Program-made: the position numbers and the translations under genes | Notes under the pieces: generated by a model | What the model was told of the DNA's origin: nothing | What the model saw: the letters and a program-made list of their open reading frames with translations, nothing else | Databases searched by the model: none | Assembly: GCA_002317325.1 (NCBI GenBank) | Contig: DCJB01000081.1 | Coordinates: 1 to 6,851, forward strand | Length of the DNA: 6,851 nucleotides | Direction: 5' to 3' | Source: Bacteroidales bacterium UBA1711 | Lineage (GTDB): Bacteria > Bacteroidota > Bacteroidia > Bacteroidales > P3 | Shown here: positions 5,814-6,851 of the stretch, one piece after another | How positions within the stretch are numbered: the stretch's first letter is position 1 | How the letters are laid out: each line of letters begins with the position of its first letter

Positions 5814-6851
5814 ACAAGGTTAATCTTTGCATTTCGGGCTTTAAGCGGTTCGGCAGAGCCGAAACGTTTTCCTTGAATAACCTTACGCTTCTCACTGGAG
5901 CCAATTCGGCTGGTAAGAGTTCGGTCATACAGTCGCTGTTGCTGGCAAAGTTGGTCGCGGAGAACAGTGCCGAGGAGTGCCTCCTCGACTTGGGGTGTCC
6001 TAAGTATGCGTTAGACCTCGGGTCCTATGACGACATTCTGAATCACGCTTCTGCTGATGGTGTCATCACTGTGTCGCTGGAGGGATTCGTTGTCCGCATC
6101 CCTGCCGACCAAGAAGACCAAGGAAGCAGTGTTCGGTGCATAAAAGAGGGGGCAGGTGACTCTTTTTTCTCACAGGGTTTTTGCTACCTCTGTGCCGAGA
6201 GGTTGGGCCCTCGGTATCTTTATCGTAGGGGTTCGTCGAGTGCCGGGGGCTGTGGATGCCATGGCGAGAGTGCGGGAGACTTCATTGTCCGTCATCTGAT
6301 GGACTCCACGGAGAAGGAACGCTCCATCGGCTATGCGGAAGGCAACAAGTGGCAGGTGCAGTTCGACCAGTGGGTGGACTACATCTTTCCTGGAGTGTCG
6401 GTGGGAGTCTGTTCTGCCGGTCCGGACTTTTATCAGGTGAAGGTTCACGGCGACGCAGCCACCAATGTCGGCTTCGGAATCACGTATGCTCTCCCCATCA
6501 TCGCCAGCGCCTTGGCGGCCAAGAAGGAGGGCTGGTTGTTGGTGGAGAATCCCGAGGCCCACCTTCATGCCAAAGCCCAGTCGAACATGGGCTATTTCTT
6601 GGGACGGATGGCTGCCGCCGGTGTGAGGGTGTTGGTCGAGACCCACAGCGAACACGTGGTCAACGGCATTCGGCGTGCAGTGGTGGAAACTGCCAACACC
6701 CTGAAACCTGAAGATGTGACCATCTATTTCTTCAAGCCGACCAAGGAGGCAAGTGCGGCTGTGCCCATCACGATTGATGGCAGGGGAAACCTCTCCGACT
6801 TTCCCAAAGACTTCTTCGACCAGTCGAGGCAGGACTTGATGGAGATAATCG
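5810..6851 (+). CDS. AAA15/OLD-type ATPase (DUF3696-like), 3' truncated
   Basis: The frame opens at ATG 5810 inside the DUF262 stop (ATGA overlap) and remains open for 347 codons to the window edge. Motifs appear in order: Walker A GANSAGKSS (30-38); CYLCAERLGPR (125-135), matching the usual Y-L-S-A-E-R-I-G-P of the family; GxxGE-like GCGCHGE (147-153); the ABC/SMC-like signature region NVGFGITYALPIIASAL (219-235); Walker B with catalytic glutamate GWLLVENPEAHLH (241-253); and the switch/His region VLVETHSEHVVNGIRRA (274-290). The end, DGRGNLSDFPKDFFDQ, resembles the DUF3696 C-terminus, so only a short tail is probably missing. It is a cytosolic ATPase of the RecF/SMC/OLD lineage with no visible TOPRIM or other nuclease domain. 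It presumably works with the DUF262 protein, as other AAA15 ATPases do with partner effectors. Four Cys plus His at 125, 128, 148, 150 and 151 are an oddity. A third operon gene could lie beyond the window. Confidence 0.93.
   Translation, partial: MNKVNLCISGFKRFGRAETFSLNNLTLLTGANSAGKSSVIQSLLLAKLVAENSAEECLLDLGCPKYALDLGSYDDILNHASADGVITVSLEGFVVRIPADQEDQGSSVRCIKEGAGDSFFSQGFCYLCAERLGPRYLYRRGSSSAGGCGCHGESAGDFIVRHLMDSTEKERSIGYAEGNKWQVQFDQWVDYIFPGVSVGVCSAGPDFYQVKVHGDAATNVGFGITYALPIIASALAAKKEGWLLVENPEAHLHAKAQSNMGYFLGRMAAAGVRVLVETHSEHVVNGIRRAVVETANTLKPEDVTIYFFKPTKEASAAVPITIDGRGNLSDFPKDFFDQSRQDLMEII

Noticed and set aside
6170..6711. Frames of about 150-160 codons on both strands over the ATPase
   Set aside because: Both lie inside the continuous ATPase frame that contains the Walker B and signature motifs.

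Overview
The window looks like a chromosomal segment of a fairly GC-rich member of the Bacteroidota, most likely Bacteroidales. Three signs support this. A secreted protein ends in a type IX secretion (Por/T9SS) C-terminal sorting domain. The recognisable promoters have the Bacteroidota -7 form TAnnTTTG rather than a sigma-70 -10 box. Gene starts lack Shine-Dalgarno sequences. No tRNA, rRNA, transposase, integrase or CRISPR array is visible.

Layout. Positions 1-930 hold no gene I can support: short tandem repeats at the left edge, a GC-rich stretch with only unconvincing open frames, then an AT-rich stretch with nested inverted repeats and a promoter-like TATCTTTG box. A 175-residue gene (931-1458, +) encodes a small protein with a restriction-endonuclease-like core (D86...E97-x-E99). 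Facing it is a two-gene minus-strand unit, transcribed from about 4195 down to 1490. Its first gene encodes an Omp28-like, thioredoxin-type CxxC protein with a T9SS sorting domain (3089-4174). Its second encodes a secreted YD-repeat plus MORN-repeat protein (1490-3088), whose GTG start directly abuts the first gene's stop. A 259-bp divergent intergenic region (4175-4433) carries a promoter for each direction. Rightwards, a DUF262/ParB-like protein (4434-5813) overlaps by 4 bp (ATGA) an AAA15/OLD-type ATPase of the DUF3696 kind (5810 to beyond the window edge).

Interpretation. The two minus-strand genes are visibly richer in GC and look like envelope or export genes. The plus-strand genes on both sides are of lower or mixed GC and resemble accessory, defence-type genes. 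The most interesting element is the DUF262-ATPase pair. Its arrangement, an SMC/OLD-like ATPase translationally coupled to a ParB-fold partner, resembles known two-gene anti-phage systems such as GmrSD, Gabija, Septu and PARIS, but I do not recognise it as any named one. A defence role is inferred from family and architecture, not shown by the sequence.
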